Notes under the pieces: generated by a model
Database searches by the model: none
Told to the model about the DNA's origin: nothing
What the model saw: the letters and a program-made list of their open reading frames with translations, nothing else
Position numbers and translations under genes: made by a program
DNA from: Cochliopodium minus
Lineage: Eukaryota; Discosea; Himatismenida; Cochliopodiidae
Direction: 5' to 3'
Length of the DNA: 64,000 nucleotides
NCBI GenBank assembly: GCA_024220525.1
Contig: JAMYWO010000039.1
Location: 115,052 to 179,051 of the forward strand
In this document: positions 33,628 through 45,048 of the stretch, piece after piece
How the letters are laid out: every line of letters begins with the position of its first letter
Numbering within the stretch: the first letter of the stretch is position 1

Positions 33628-36600
33628 ATGGACTTTGAAATTGATTTGCGTTATGGAGAATGTTTGATTGAAGCAAAATTTGAAAAAATTGATAACTTTG
33701 AAGAATTATCAAAACAAATAAAGCATCATTTTTCAATAAAGAATGAGATAAAAATAAAATATAAGAAAGGAGAAAAACTTTATGACCTATTGCCTGGGAG
33801 ATGGAATGCATTTGTTGAAAATATAAAACAATATCAAGAATTGATTGTAAGATTGAAAATTTGTTAATGGATCATAATAAGATCAATATTAATCGATATA
33901 TTAATTACCCAATTTATTTTTCATATTAATCAATAGGCCGAAGATTTACAAATTCAAAAGGTAAGATTTCCTTCTAATTCACACATTAAATAATATTTAT
34001 TTATTTCAAATATTTATATCCCATTGTATAAATAAATTATTTGGCTAATATTTCATGAATTAATTCATATATTCATATCCAATTTTATTGGGGTAATAAA
34101 AATTATATATTTATACACCATTTTTCTTAGTATATTTTAATTCAAAGTATAAATAAATTTATTTTACATATCATATTTTACTCTATATGAACTAACCTTG
34201 TTTTTCCTTTCCAAATTTGATAATACTAAATAATTATTGTATTAAAATTGATTTAATATTAATCAATAAATATCTGAGTATTTCTTATTAACTTACTATT
34301 ATGATAGATATTTTCTAACTTATTTTTACACTTTGTTGTAACAATAATTATATTATACCACTTAGAAAATTAATATCATTTACTAATTTTAGATAAATTC
34401 TTTTTATATTCTTTGGGGTCAAATATAATTTATTTAATACTGTATTCCCATTAGAAAAGTATGATACCATTCATTGTTTGCTACTCTTTTTTTTCGATAT
34501 TATAATTAATTAATTATTATATTATACATATTTAGAGTTTTTATTGTATTATCCCATAGTTATTTGTTCTCAATTCTTAATTAAAATTTAATTAATTACA
34601 TATTTCTCAATTAATGAATATTTTACATAAAATATTTTAAAATTTTGATGTCTAATTGTTAATATTAACAGACATACCCAAAAACTTTTTTTCATCAGCC
34701 ACCATTTATAAATACAAATGTAAATATAACTTATTGATAATCAATCAATAAATAATGTACTTTTTCAAGGAAATCAGCAAACACCCCAAATTACATACAA
34801 TAAAAACAGCAAGAGAGGTGATTAACTTTGCGAAAACTCTCAACCCTCAGATTTCATTCAAAGAGTTTTGCAAAGAGAAAGAGGATTATACTGTTTTTGA
34901 TATGCAGACTCAAAGAATAGCAATACACCCTGAATTTTACAAGATTAATCGGGTATGGGATAAATTTACCAAACTGATCGATTTAGCTTTTACAGAATCA
35001 ATAGACAGAATACCTTTCTTTTTCCCTTTTGCTTCTTCTGGGGTTGGGAAAACAAGATTATTAGAGCAAATTTCCACTCTCGCACTATCTGGGAAATTAT
35101 TTGAATACATTAGTTCTTTTGATTTTATAGATAAGTATGTCAAGATTAAACCAAACAAAAATGCTCTTGAAAATGCATTTTCCATTTTCGTCACTCTCAA
35201 TTACACTCAAAAAATTATGGATTGTGAGATTTTTAGTAAATTTCCTGAAAAAGATATCACAAAAAAGGAACTAAAAGAAAGCATAAAGAAAGATATCATT
35301 TGCAGAATACTTTTTACGTAATTTATTTATAGATTTAATTAATTTTTTTCTTCAATTTTCTGTAAGATTTTTGAAAGACCAAATGAAATCATCAGTGCAC
35401 GTATTCAATAAGTTTTGTAATGATCTTGAACCTTATCTGGATACACTTAGCCTAAGAGAGATAGTTCTTGAATTGGTCAAAATGTGGAGAGAAATAAAGA
35501 AACTTGATGATCAACAACCTATGGTAATTTTTGTGTTTGCGGATGAATTGGCCAATGTAACAAATTTAAAAGCAAGAAACATGTACTTCACATTCCTAAA
35601 AGAATTGACAACAGCTCACAAATCTGAGATTTTTTTTTTTACAATTACATCTCTTAATCCCAAAAATCTGTGGCCCACCGATGACATCATATTTTCAGAA
35701 GTTTCAAATTCAAGTACAAAGTCTCAAATTTCCTGGTTTCCTATCAATGAGCTCCAAATTAACACGGAGGATCATGAAGTAATATTCATGAATGAGGTTT
35801 GCGAATCACTCAACAAACAAATCAATATAGACAAGAGTGAGAAGTGGATTTTCATTACTGAGGATTGCAAAGATTTGCGTTCAACCAAATTCTGGAATCT
35901 TGTTGAAATTTTGGCAGGATTTTCTGGATATCATCCAAGGACCTTGCAACGCTATGTAGATCAGTTGATCGATGCGAAAGTTTGCACTAAAGATAGAATT
36001 AATGAAGTAATTGGAATTACTTTCCCTGTCATAGATTACGAAATACAACACTGGGAATGGTTAGCTCTAGTTTTACTTCAATTGCCTGTTTCCCTGAACG
36101 AAAAAATAGATGATATTGAAATCTCTAAATTTTTGCTCGATGGATTTTTGATTCCTACAAGAAAACTCAAAAAAAAAGAATATTTCGCTAACACAAAACT
36201 GGACAGCTGCTTTTCCAAGTGTGGATTTTTGTACTCATTTTCTCTTTGCTTAATAGGAGAAGGATACTCTGAAGACACCAAACACATTTATGACTTATTT
36301 ACTCCAACCTTTCACAATGTGATGAACTACAACGACCCCAAAAAGTTTGAGCTATTTATTGAGTATTATGTTTGTCTTTTAGCTTCCATTAGGTCTATCT
36401 TTTGTTCCACTACTGCAAGTCAAAAAGAACTTCCAGAAAGTATTACCTCTCTTTACTCAATGGAATATGTTTCATTGGATAAACTGTTAAACGGAGCACT
36501 ACAAGTGAAAGGAGACTCAAATTTTGACCCCAAAACATGTATGATTAAAATTGTTGAAAATGGAAAGCCTATTAGATTTCGAGTAGATGAAGACAAAGAG

Positions 36601-37062
36601 AAGAGATCATTGGAGCAAAGATTTTTGAATGAAAACAATGAAAAAATGCATCTCAACGTTTTTTATCACTCTTCTCAAAATAACCAAGGTGCTATTGAGA
36701 GTTTGATTGCTTTGATACTACAAGATGGATCCATTATTTTTATTCTCTTGCAATGTAAACTAGGTCTATCTGGTACAAAAAACATCTCTAAATTCTCAAC
36801 AAATCAAGTAGAAAAAAATCTTACCAATGCACAGAATTTGATTGAAAAGTTCAACGAACAGTGCAACGAGAGTTTACCTTCAAAAATGGGGATCAATAAC
36901 ACTTTGTTCCTCTATGTTTCTTCCAACTATGATATCGATACAAGTGACATAAAAAGATATTACGACTTTTTGGCTGTATGTTTGATTGACAATGATGGAT
37001 TGAAAAAACTTTGTGGAAGTAGTTTTTATCCTTTTCCCCTTTATGGAAACAACTTTTCTTAA
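33628..37062 (+). CDS. Crinkler/RHS-type protein: ubiquitin-like header, P-loop NTPase, nuclease-like C-terminus
   Basis: Five exons (33628-33846, 33937-33960, 34672-34719, 34770-35317, 35367-37062) give 844 aa with perfect phasing. Residues 1-73 look like a small ubiquitin-like header. Residues about 165-330 are a P-loop ATPase: FASSGVGKTRLLEQIS (Walker A) and MVIFVFADELANV (Walker B). The last 250 residues end in a stretch with spaced acidic residues and a Gln-Cys-Lys (GAIESLIALILQDG, FILLQCKLG), resembling the PD-(D/E)xK nuclease cores of Crinkler-RHS proteins. By family these are effectors or anti-parasite and selfish-element-linked nucleases acting in nuclei. The assignment rests on layout and motifs, not on clear homology. 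The gene looks whole. The 711-bp third-exon gap is unusually long for this genome. Confidence 0.6.
33961..34671 (+). other. Long AT-rich intron of the Crinkler-type gene
   Basis: 711 bp between a 24-nt and a 48-nt exon, about ten times the local norm. It has repeated ATTAATCAATA words, no open frame and no inverted termini. I see no inserted element. Confidence 0.5.
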
Positions 37063-37466
37063 TTTAAAAATTTAACAAAGTCTTCTCAAGTTGGCAGATC
37101 CAATAAAGTCTTTAAAGCCATGGGAAGTTTAAAGCAAGACAATTCAAAAAAAAAAAGGATTTGAACAGATCTTTTCGATACTTATCAAATGTTTTTGGAG
37201 ATTCCACCCTTGCACTTTAACTTTCTTATCTACAGAAGTCGGTTAACAAGATTCCAAACCTGTAATGAAACTCATGATTAAACTATTCTGTGTTGGAATT
37301 TCTCCAACGTGCTTTCTAATTATCCAAGCTTTTTCTTGTCTAATCTCCTCTTAGTTTCGATTGAATGGAGATTCTTGGTTTTGTCCTATATAAAATTTAA
37401 TTTTTATTGGAAAATCAGATTATTTTAATTTTTTTATTTGATGAAAGATTCAAAATTTGATTCTAT
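37063..37466. other. Convergent intergenic region, no gene seen
   Basis: 404 bp between the stops of two convergent genes. It is less AT-rich than most spacers but stop-dense in every frame. Confidence 0.5.
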
Positions 37467-40400
37467 TCAATATCTTTTCTTTGCTTTATTTTTAGTCTTT
37501 TTGACCACGAGCCTCTTTTGTGGACTTTGGAACGCTTTATCCTTTGCCACTTGAATAGAAGCAAGCTCAATGATCTTCATCAAAAGGGGCTTAGGAACAG
37601 TGAAACAGAAATGTTTCTTGGAGCTTAGTTTGAGAGAAATGATAAAGCTCAAAACTTTTAACCTGAAAAGTTTAGGAAAGAAATAATGAAACTTTGTGTT
37701 CCAAACAGTTCCTTTTTCATTGAAAATGCGAACAACATCTTTGAGAGCTTGATTTCCAATAGCAAGTTGAAGTGGAGACTTTTTAGCACGATTGATTTGA
37801 TTGACATCAGCTTTGTTGGAGATTAAAAGACAGAAAATGTCGAAAAAGTTATCGTAGTTTTTGGAAAATCTGCTTATAGGTAACTTGGCCAACTTGTGGA
37901 TTCCATTCTCGTCATACGAATCCAAAATACCCACCTCGTATCCCCTCTTTACGAAACAGTAAAAGTTTTGGAATGTTATGTCTAATTTGAAATGTGCATT
38001 ATGACACAAATTATCAAAAGGGGTATTTTTGCTTTTGTTTAGTGGATAGGGATTTGCCTTGCTGTCCATCATCCTTTTTGAAAAAAAAAAATTTTTGTCA
38101 GATAAAATTAAAAAATAAAAATAAAAGACTAAAAAATTTTTTTTTACAAATTAAGAACTTCTGGATTAACAGATGGGTTGAAGGAAATGTAATGAAAAGG
38201 AGTGTTCATTTCTTTATCAACTCCGTTTACACTGCATTTGTGATCAATGAAAAGCTTGAGGATGTCATAATTTAAGTTAATATTCTTGCAGAGTTTGAGC
38301 AGAAGAGTGCAATTGGAGTTGTTCTCCTCAAACTCCACACTAGCTTTGTTCTCGAAGAAAAGCTGGGCAGTTTCGAGCGACAACATATGAGAGTTGCAAA
38401 ACTTGTAAAAGGGAGAACGATGATCACATTTGCCATTAACATTGGGATCTGCTCCGTGAGCAAACAAGAGCTTCAACATGTCCAACGCTACTTCTTTTTT
38501 AGGGAAATAATCGAAGAATTTGTAAAAGACGGACTCTTTTCTAGATTTCGCGTTTAGATCGGATTTGCTCTCCAAGAAAAACTTGATGGTGTCGATGTCG
38601 AAGGGGAAAGAAGAAAGCATGGGAGTGAGGTATTCTTTGTGGAAAGAATTGAGAAGCTTTTCGTCGAGAAAGGGGCCCATCTGTTTGCTGTCATAGTTTT
38701 TGTTCTTCGCCAGCGTGTGTGCTATATTGAAGCCTAGGTAATCCTGACAATATTTGTTCGCTTTGTTCTCGATCAACAAGTTGATCATCTCGTTGGTCAC
38801 TTTGGGGTTACGGCAGAGGATCATCAGAGGGCTGTCGTTAAAGTTGGTGATCACTCCGTTTATACTTTTCTCGTCATAATGAGGGAGAAGCACTTTCAAA
38901 TTTTCAACAGAAACATGCGGGCTCACTTTTGTTAAAGCAAAAAACAAATTTTTTTATTATTCTTATTTATTTTAAATTTATTTAAATTTATTTAAATATT
39001 TTTAATCTATTTTTAATTGAATCAGTTATTTAAAAAGTTTTTTTAGTTTATTTTAAAGTCTCTTTTATAAAAAAATAATTTATTTTACCACACAGGTGAT
39101 GCAACGGTGTAGCTTTCTCTGTGGAAACTTGGTTGGGGCTCACTTTTGCATCGATGAGGAACTGGAGGATTTCTGGAGAGAAAAGTTTTCTGACAACTCT
39201 GTGAAGGAGATTCTCGTTCCTTTTGAATCTCTGGTCCAAATCAGATTTCTTCTCAATCAAAAAGTTGATGACGAACTGTTTCACTTCCTGGACTTTTGTG
39301 ATTAGATTATTACTGTTGCAATATAGCAAGAGAGGAGTAAAATCATTGTCAGCTCTATCATTGACCAGCTCGGTGAAATCAAGGTCGCAAGTTTCGAGAT
39401 ACTCAAGAATTTGAGGCGAAAGGTTTTTGTTTTGGCAAAAGTAATGCAAGACGTTCTTGTCCAGTTTGTTCTTCATTTTAATGTCCGCTTTGTTCTCCAA
39501 CATCAATTTCATCATCTCCAAATCCATCGATTTGTTGGAACAAAAAACCAAGAAAGGAGTGGATCCCGACTTTGTCTTGTGGTTTGGATTGGCTCCACTT
39601 TCCAAGAAATAGCTCAACACTTCATAATTTAGCTTGGAATACTTGCAATAGATGTGGAAAGGTGTGCAATTCCGTTTCCCGTGCAAATTGGGATTAGCTC
39701 TGCCTTCGATCAACATCTTCACAGTCTCAAGATCAAATTCTTCGTGATTGACCAAATCGTGAAAAGGAGACAGACTATCATAACCAACCATGTTCAAGTT
39801 GGCTCCGTTGAGAAGAAACAATTCTAAAACTCTTTTGTCTATCGTTTTGTTATAGATAGAGTAAGTATACAATGGCACATACTCCATTAACCTTTCTGGA
39901 TTTGGGTTTGCTTTATACTCGAACATCAGTTTGATCAGATCATAGCTCAGTGGTTGTTTCAAACGTAATGCAGAATTAAAGGAGGTCCTGTTATCAATCT
40001 CGTTAAATAAATTTACGTTTGCTTTGTTTTCAAGAAGCATCCTCACTTTTTCCAACTCGATTGCATAATTGTACAATTTCGCTTCTTTGAAGTATGCATG
40101 CAAAGAACTGGTTACGTTTGCTTTTGCAGTTATCAGGTACTCTAGTATTTCTTTGGAGATACTTTTGTTTTTCAGCGCAACAACAAATGGAGTATTTTCG
40201 CTGTTGAAGTGGGATTCTTCATTGAGACGTGCCTTATTCTCCAACAGATATTTAATCTCTTCGAATCTTTGGTTCACTGAATCGCTGGAAAGTATATCTT
40301 GTAAAACTGTCCTAGTGCTAAGGTAATGATTAATTATTAATGATTTAATTGAAAATTTTTTTTGTTGCATGTAATATAATTTTGATTTATATTTACCCTT

Positions 40401-40749
40401 GAGCCTTGTCGTTAATGTATTCTGTATTCTTTTTTATAATCTCTAATTTCTTGGGGATATTTTCCTCAATCTCTTTCTTTATCTCACTTTTTCTTAATAA
40501 TTTATTTTCATCATCAACAAAAATTTTTTCAACCATTAATTTTATTCTTAAATTTTTTTTCATGGACTCAATAGAAGATTTCTCAAATGATGAATCTTCA
40601 TTTTCATTCTCTTCTCCATTTTCCTCATAATTCTTTGAATTATTTTGATCTTCGTTCAAATCATCTTCAAAATTAGAAGTCTCAGAATCGTCATCATTAT
40701 CCAAATATTCATTCTCATCTTTCTCTATAATATCATATTCATTTTCCAT
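37467..40749 (-). CDS. Large ankyrin-repeat protein (988 aa) with acidic start and shared C-terminal module
   Basis: Exons 40749-40397, 40317-39089, 38925-38148 and 38073-37467 total 2967 nt and join in phases 2, 1 and 2. Residues 1-118 are acidic and low-complexity (DDDSETSNFEDDLNED), then Lys-rich. About 20 ankyrin repeats follow (LLENKARLN, MLIEGRANPNLHGKRNCTPF, LMLENKADIKMKNK). The C-terminus has the module (VWNTKFHYFFP, then TVPKPLLMKIIELA) and a basic tail (KKTKNKAKKRY) that may be a nuclear signal. A shorter form from an ATG in the first intron is possible, but the phase-2 splice from the acidic exon is exact. Confidence 0.85.
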
Positions 40750-41357
40750 TGAAACAAAAATGGCGCAAATGTTTTTTTTTTTATTTTAATTCTTTAGCAA
40801 ACTAAAAATTGGTGCATATACTTTGACAGTATTGAGTGAAGGATCACTAAACATGAAATGCAAGGTCGACCAAGGGTTATGAGTACCTAAATAAATGATT
40901 TTATGAAGTAAACTTACCAATTTCTCCAGTATTGCATCAATAAAATGTGATTTGATTTTAATTTTATTTAGAAAAAAAAAAATTCAAAATAATACAAAAG
41001 ACTAAAGCAATAATTGCATTTCTTTACCTAAAACATAAAAGTTAAAATAATAAAACTGTTTGTTATTAAAAACTTTAAATTTAACTGGAGACATTTGAAT
41101 AAATTTGGAAGATAAGAAGATTTGCATAACATGTCCCGTTTGATAGTTTCCATACTGATTTTTATTTTCTATGTTTTAAAAATTTTAGTAAAGTATTTTA
41201 AATAAACTACTCTCAATAATATATATCTCTCCAATTCCGGTATATTAAAAAGAAATTAGAAATATCAGGAATAAAAAAGAAATGAAAGTTTTGGGTTGCA
41301 GAAAAAACGACATCGATTTTATTTTTAAAAAATTATAAAAAAATTGGTTTTATAAAC
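40750..41357. other. Intergenic region with an uncertain minus-strand coding stretch
   Basis: Near 40787-40955 the minus strand is open for about 55 codons (HFIDAILEKL, THNPWSTLHFMFSDPSL) and is less AT-rich than its surroundings, with a splice-like TTTAG inside. It could be a last exon of an unseen gene or a remnant. No start codon or family is found. The rest is featureless and probably contains the NUP85 promoter. Confidence 0.35.
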
Positions 41358-43737
41358 ATGGATAATGCTTTTGAATTCAAAAATGACTTCAATTTTGGCA
41401 ATAATAACAATTTTTTGGAGAAAAATAGTTCTCTTCCAAAATATTTTAATGTTGAAGAAAATGAAAAGAAAGAGAAAAAAGAAAAGAAAATAGAGAGAAA
41501 TGATGGTCAGTATTTGCATAAACCAGAAACAAGAAAGGTATAAATTTAAATATTTTTTTTATCCTCTCATTTTATTGATCCCACATCAAAAGATATTATC
41601 TGATTTCTTTGGAATTTTTAATTATCTTCAAGAAAAACTAAAACAAACAAATGATGAAAAAGATAGAAAGATATTGATATATAATATGTCCTTGAGGTAA
41701 TGATAAATGGATATATTATGTTTATATGTTTGATTAACAATTTTTTTTTTGTTCGATAATTAGATATAGAGCAGGAATAGGAGCATGTGTCCTCGATTAT
41801 ATTAAAGCAAATACAATCAAAGAAGATTGCAATGGAAATGATCTGGACAAAGCATCCAAAGAATTCTATCAATCATACAGAACAGTTTTGAGATGGTATC
41901 ATACAATATGGTTCACAGCGGAAATAAGCTTTCTCTTCCCCACAAATGGATCTGTTACATCACAATTTAAAGATTTGGTTGGATTGGCAGATTATCCTGC
42001 AGATGAGATTGATGAGATCGAAAACGATATAGAGGGAAAGAGAGATACTAAGCAAATATGGAAGATAGCCTATAGGTTTGTAATTCAAGGTCAATTGACT
42101 GATGCATTGAAAATGATCGAATATGCAGTATATGAAGAAGGTAATAATAAAAATTTAAATCAATATACCAAACAATTTTTTCAAAAAAATAACAATTGTA
42201 TAATAAAATATCCATATAATTTGATTATTAATTGAATTTTTAAAGGTAAAGAAGGATCCATACACTTCTTAGAAGAATTAGAGTTGTTGTTCAAAACATT
42301 TCCCACAGTACAACTAACCAAAACAGTCAACGGGACCTTTGTAAAAGAAAGAAGATCCTGGCTCAACAAAGTAGAATCTGCAATTTTAAGATTCGAGAAC
42401 TCAACAAGCGGCATATTGGAAGTACTCAAAATATTAAGTGGAGAGGAGTCTCTGATCAACGAGTACGCTAAACATTGGTTCGAAATTGTACTGGCAAACA
42501 TGCTTTACATAAACACATCCATTTACCTCTACGATTTGCCTGGCTGTGCGGAAAATGCTTGGGAAATCAAAAAACCCACCGAAGACATCGAGTACCACAA
42601 AATTTTGTATTATATCATCACTGAAAAACTTCAGGACTTTTCCGCCCTTGCTCGTTCTTTGAAACCTAACAAAATGCCTTATATTGAGAACTGGTTGCTC
42701 ACTCACCTTTGTGATTTGCTTCATCACTCTGGCTCTTTTGATTTTGACGACATCGAAGAGAGCAGGAGAAAGTCAAATGTTGTCAGGGACTCTTTGCTTC
42801 TCAACTATTCTAAAGATCTCCACCAGTCTCACAACGAATGGCAGTTTTCTTTGCATTATTCTTCTTGTGTTTCTCCGGTTTCGAAAAATAAATCCAAGAA
42901 ATTCATGGAAGAAGTAAAAAAATTTATTTTTTGTGATATCCTTTTTAAAATTTATTTTCTAAAAAAAAAACTCTAGATTATTAAAAACCAATCCTTATCT
43001 TCTCAGACCAAACTTTTAAAGTTAATTTCCACTTGCAAGAAATATGGTTTTGATAAACTCTCCATCACCCTTCAAGAGAACTACGCTCTTCAAAAGAAGG
43101 AAGAAAACAACCTGGAAGAAGCTATTTTTTGGCTCAATTCTTGTGGATCCAAACACCTTCTCTCCACAATCATCAATGAGCAATCCCTAGACAATTTGGC
43201 GACTTTGTGTAAAAAAATAATTATTTTTAATCTATTTTTTGATTTATTCTTTATTAATTCTTTTCTTTTCTTTTAGCTTACTCTTTTCAAGCAACTCCTT
43301 TTACTGATAACTCATCTTTTGTTCAACTCTATAAGGATTACAGATCCTCCATCGACAAAAAAGATTACACTCAAGCAATCAAAAGTCTCTTTGTTATTTT
43401 GGACGAAAATAAGGCTCCTCCCAAATTTTTCATCGATCTTTTCTATGACATCATTCCCATTTTGGAAAAACTTCCTTATTTATTTACTAGGAATAATATT
43501 GAAAGTCTAATGGGTAATCTAGTTTTTAAAACTTTTGTTTTTTTTTTTTTTTTTTTGAAACTTTTTTAAAAACTAATTAATTTTTCATATGCAGCTCATT
43601 TACAAAAGTTTTTGTTGTTTCATGACACTTCCAATCATCCAAATTTTAATGAAGACAAAAAAATCGAAACTAAAATTTTTGCCATCAGGTATTCTCTGAC
43701 AAGAAATCTGGCAAGATCTTATTTATTATCAAAGTAG
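41358..43737 (+). CDS. NUP85: Nucleoporin Nup85 (Y-complex scaffold)
   Basis: Seven exons from ATG 41358 to TAG 43735-43737, about 645 aa. After a charged, Asn-rich start, the helical solenoid carries the Nup85 order: WKIAYRFVIQGQLTDAL, the helix with HWFEIVLANMLYINTSIYLYD, then AENAWEIK, ILYYIITEKLQDFSALAR and YIENWLLTHLCDLLHHSG. Nup85 joins Sec13 and Nup43 on the long arm of the Nup107-160 (Y) complex of the nuclear pore. Introns are 40-105 bp with clear GT-AG ends. The length is close to the family norm. Confidence 0.87.
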
Positions 43738-43863
43738 ATGAAAAAAAAAATCCATGAAAGAAAAAGAAATTAAAAAATCTTTTTAAATTAAAATTTCTTT
43801 TGAATTTGAACATGTTAAGAACAATAAATAAAAAAATTAGAGCATTATATACTAATAAATCAT

Positions 43864-44185
43864 TTATTTCACTTCATCTTTAATATCTGATTGTAATTCT
43901 TCTAGATTATTTCTATATTCTTTTGGTATTTTATCAATTTCTCCTTTTTGTATTGATTCAACTATTTGTTCTTCCAATTTCTCATAATAAATTTTTTCAT
44001 ACTTTTATATATTCAAAGATCATTTCGTGTCAAATGATAGATTAACGTGTATATATTTATTATATAAATAAATTTACCTTATGAGAAGTTTCATATCCAG
44101 CCCATATATAACCAATAAAAGCACCTAAGGGTAGCGTTGCTATTGCTGATGCAATTATGATTTTAGGAACTGCTTTTTTGTTCAT
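43864..44185 (-). CDS. Small single-pass membrane protein (81 aa)
   Basis: Exons 44185-44078 and 44001-43864 join in phase 0 through a 76-bp GT-AG intron. Residues 6-31 form one hydrophobic segment (VPKIIIASAIATLPLGAFIGYIWAGY) after a short basic start, followed by an acidic/helical tail (YEKIYYEKLEEQIVESIQ). The layout resembles small mitochondrial inner-membrane or ER tail-type proteins. No family is recognised. It is divergent from SAR1, with 111 bp between the two start codons. Confidence 0.65.
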
Positions 44186-44296
44186 TTTTTTTAATAATTT
44201 TTCACTGTTTAATATTTATGCTAAATATATAAAAAAAAAATTGGAAGAGATATTAAGATAAAAAGGCTCATTAAATCATACTTAAGATATTGAAAT

Positions 44297-44927
44297 ATGG
44301 TACTATAATAAACAATTATTAAAAAGGAATGAAATATAAAACTAATTACTTGAAATAAAGAATTATATTTTTGATTGGGTGAAATCAGTTCTATTTTATC
44401 TTGGATTTCTCAAAAAGAATGCAACATTGGTTGTATTGGGATTAGATAATGCAGGAAAAACGACATTATTATATAAATTAAAGAATGGAACGATAAATAC
44501 CTTCTCACCGACTGAAAGACCCCAATCTGATGAAATAGATTTGGGAAATATCAGATTCAAAGCTTGGGATCTTGGTGGACATGATCAAGTGAGAAATATT
44601 TGGGAGAAATATTTTTTGGAAGCCGATTGTATGATTTTCATGGTGGATGCTGCCAATAGAAAAAGATTCACGGAAGCAAAAGAAGAATTGCATGCATTGC
44701 TTGATGATAAGACTTTGTGCAAAATCCCAATCATCATCCTTGGCAACAAGATTGATCAAAAAGATTGTGCCAATAGAGAGGAGCTTGTCACTGAATTGAA
44801 TCTTGAGAAGCTATTGGAGGATGATACATCGGACAAGGAGGGCAGAAAAATCAAATTATTTATGTGTTCCATTTATTCTTCCACTGGTTACACTGATGCT
44901 TTCAAATGGTTATCCACTATTCTTTAA
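44297..44927 (+). CDS. SAR1: SAR1 GTPase (COPII coat)
   Basis: 189 aa. The first coding exon is only ATG (44297-44299), followed by a 61-bp GT-AG intron. Exon 2 (44361-44927) then reads NYIFDWVKSVLFYLG, matching the SAR1 N-terminal amphipathic helix (family MFIFDWF-type start). The motifs are LGLDNAGKTTLL, Thr-x-x-x-Pro-x-x (ERPQSDE, less conserved than the usual TLHPTSE), WDLGGHDQVRNIWEKYF and NKID. SAR1 recruits COPII at ER exit sites. No other in-frame start exists after the upstream stop, which favours the start-codon-only exon. Confidence 0.92.
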
Positions 44928-45048
44928 ATTGGATCCATTCATTTTTCTATTTAAACGCTTGCTTTTTATGTATTATTCGAAAATTAAATAAAATTGAAAT
45001 CATACACAATTTTTCATTCAAATAAAATATTTTTCTTCAAATACAAAG

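Noticed and set aside
34501-34670. Separate RNA gene or element in the long Crinkler intron
   Set aside because: No box elements, stable stem, inverted ends or open frame could be made out.
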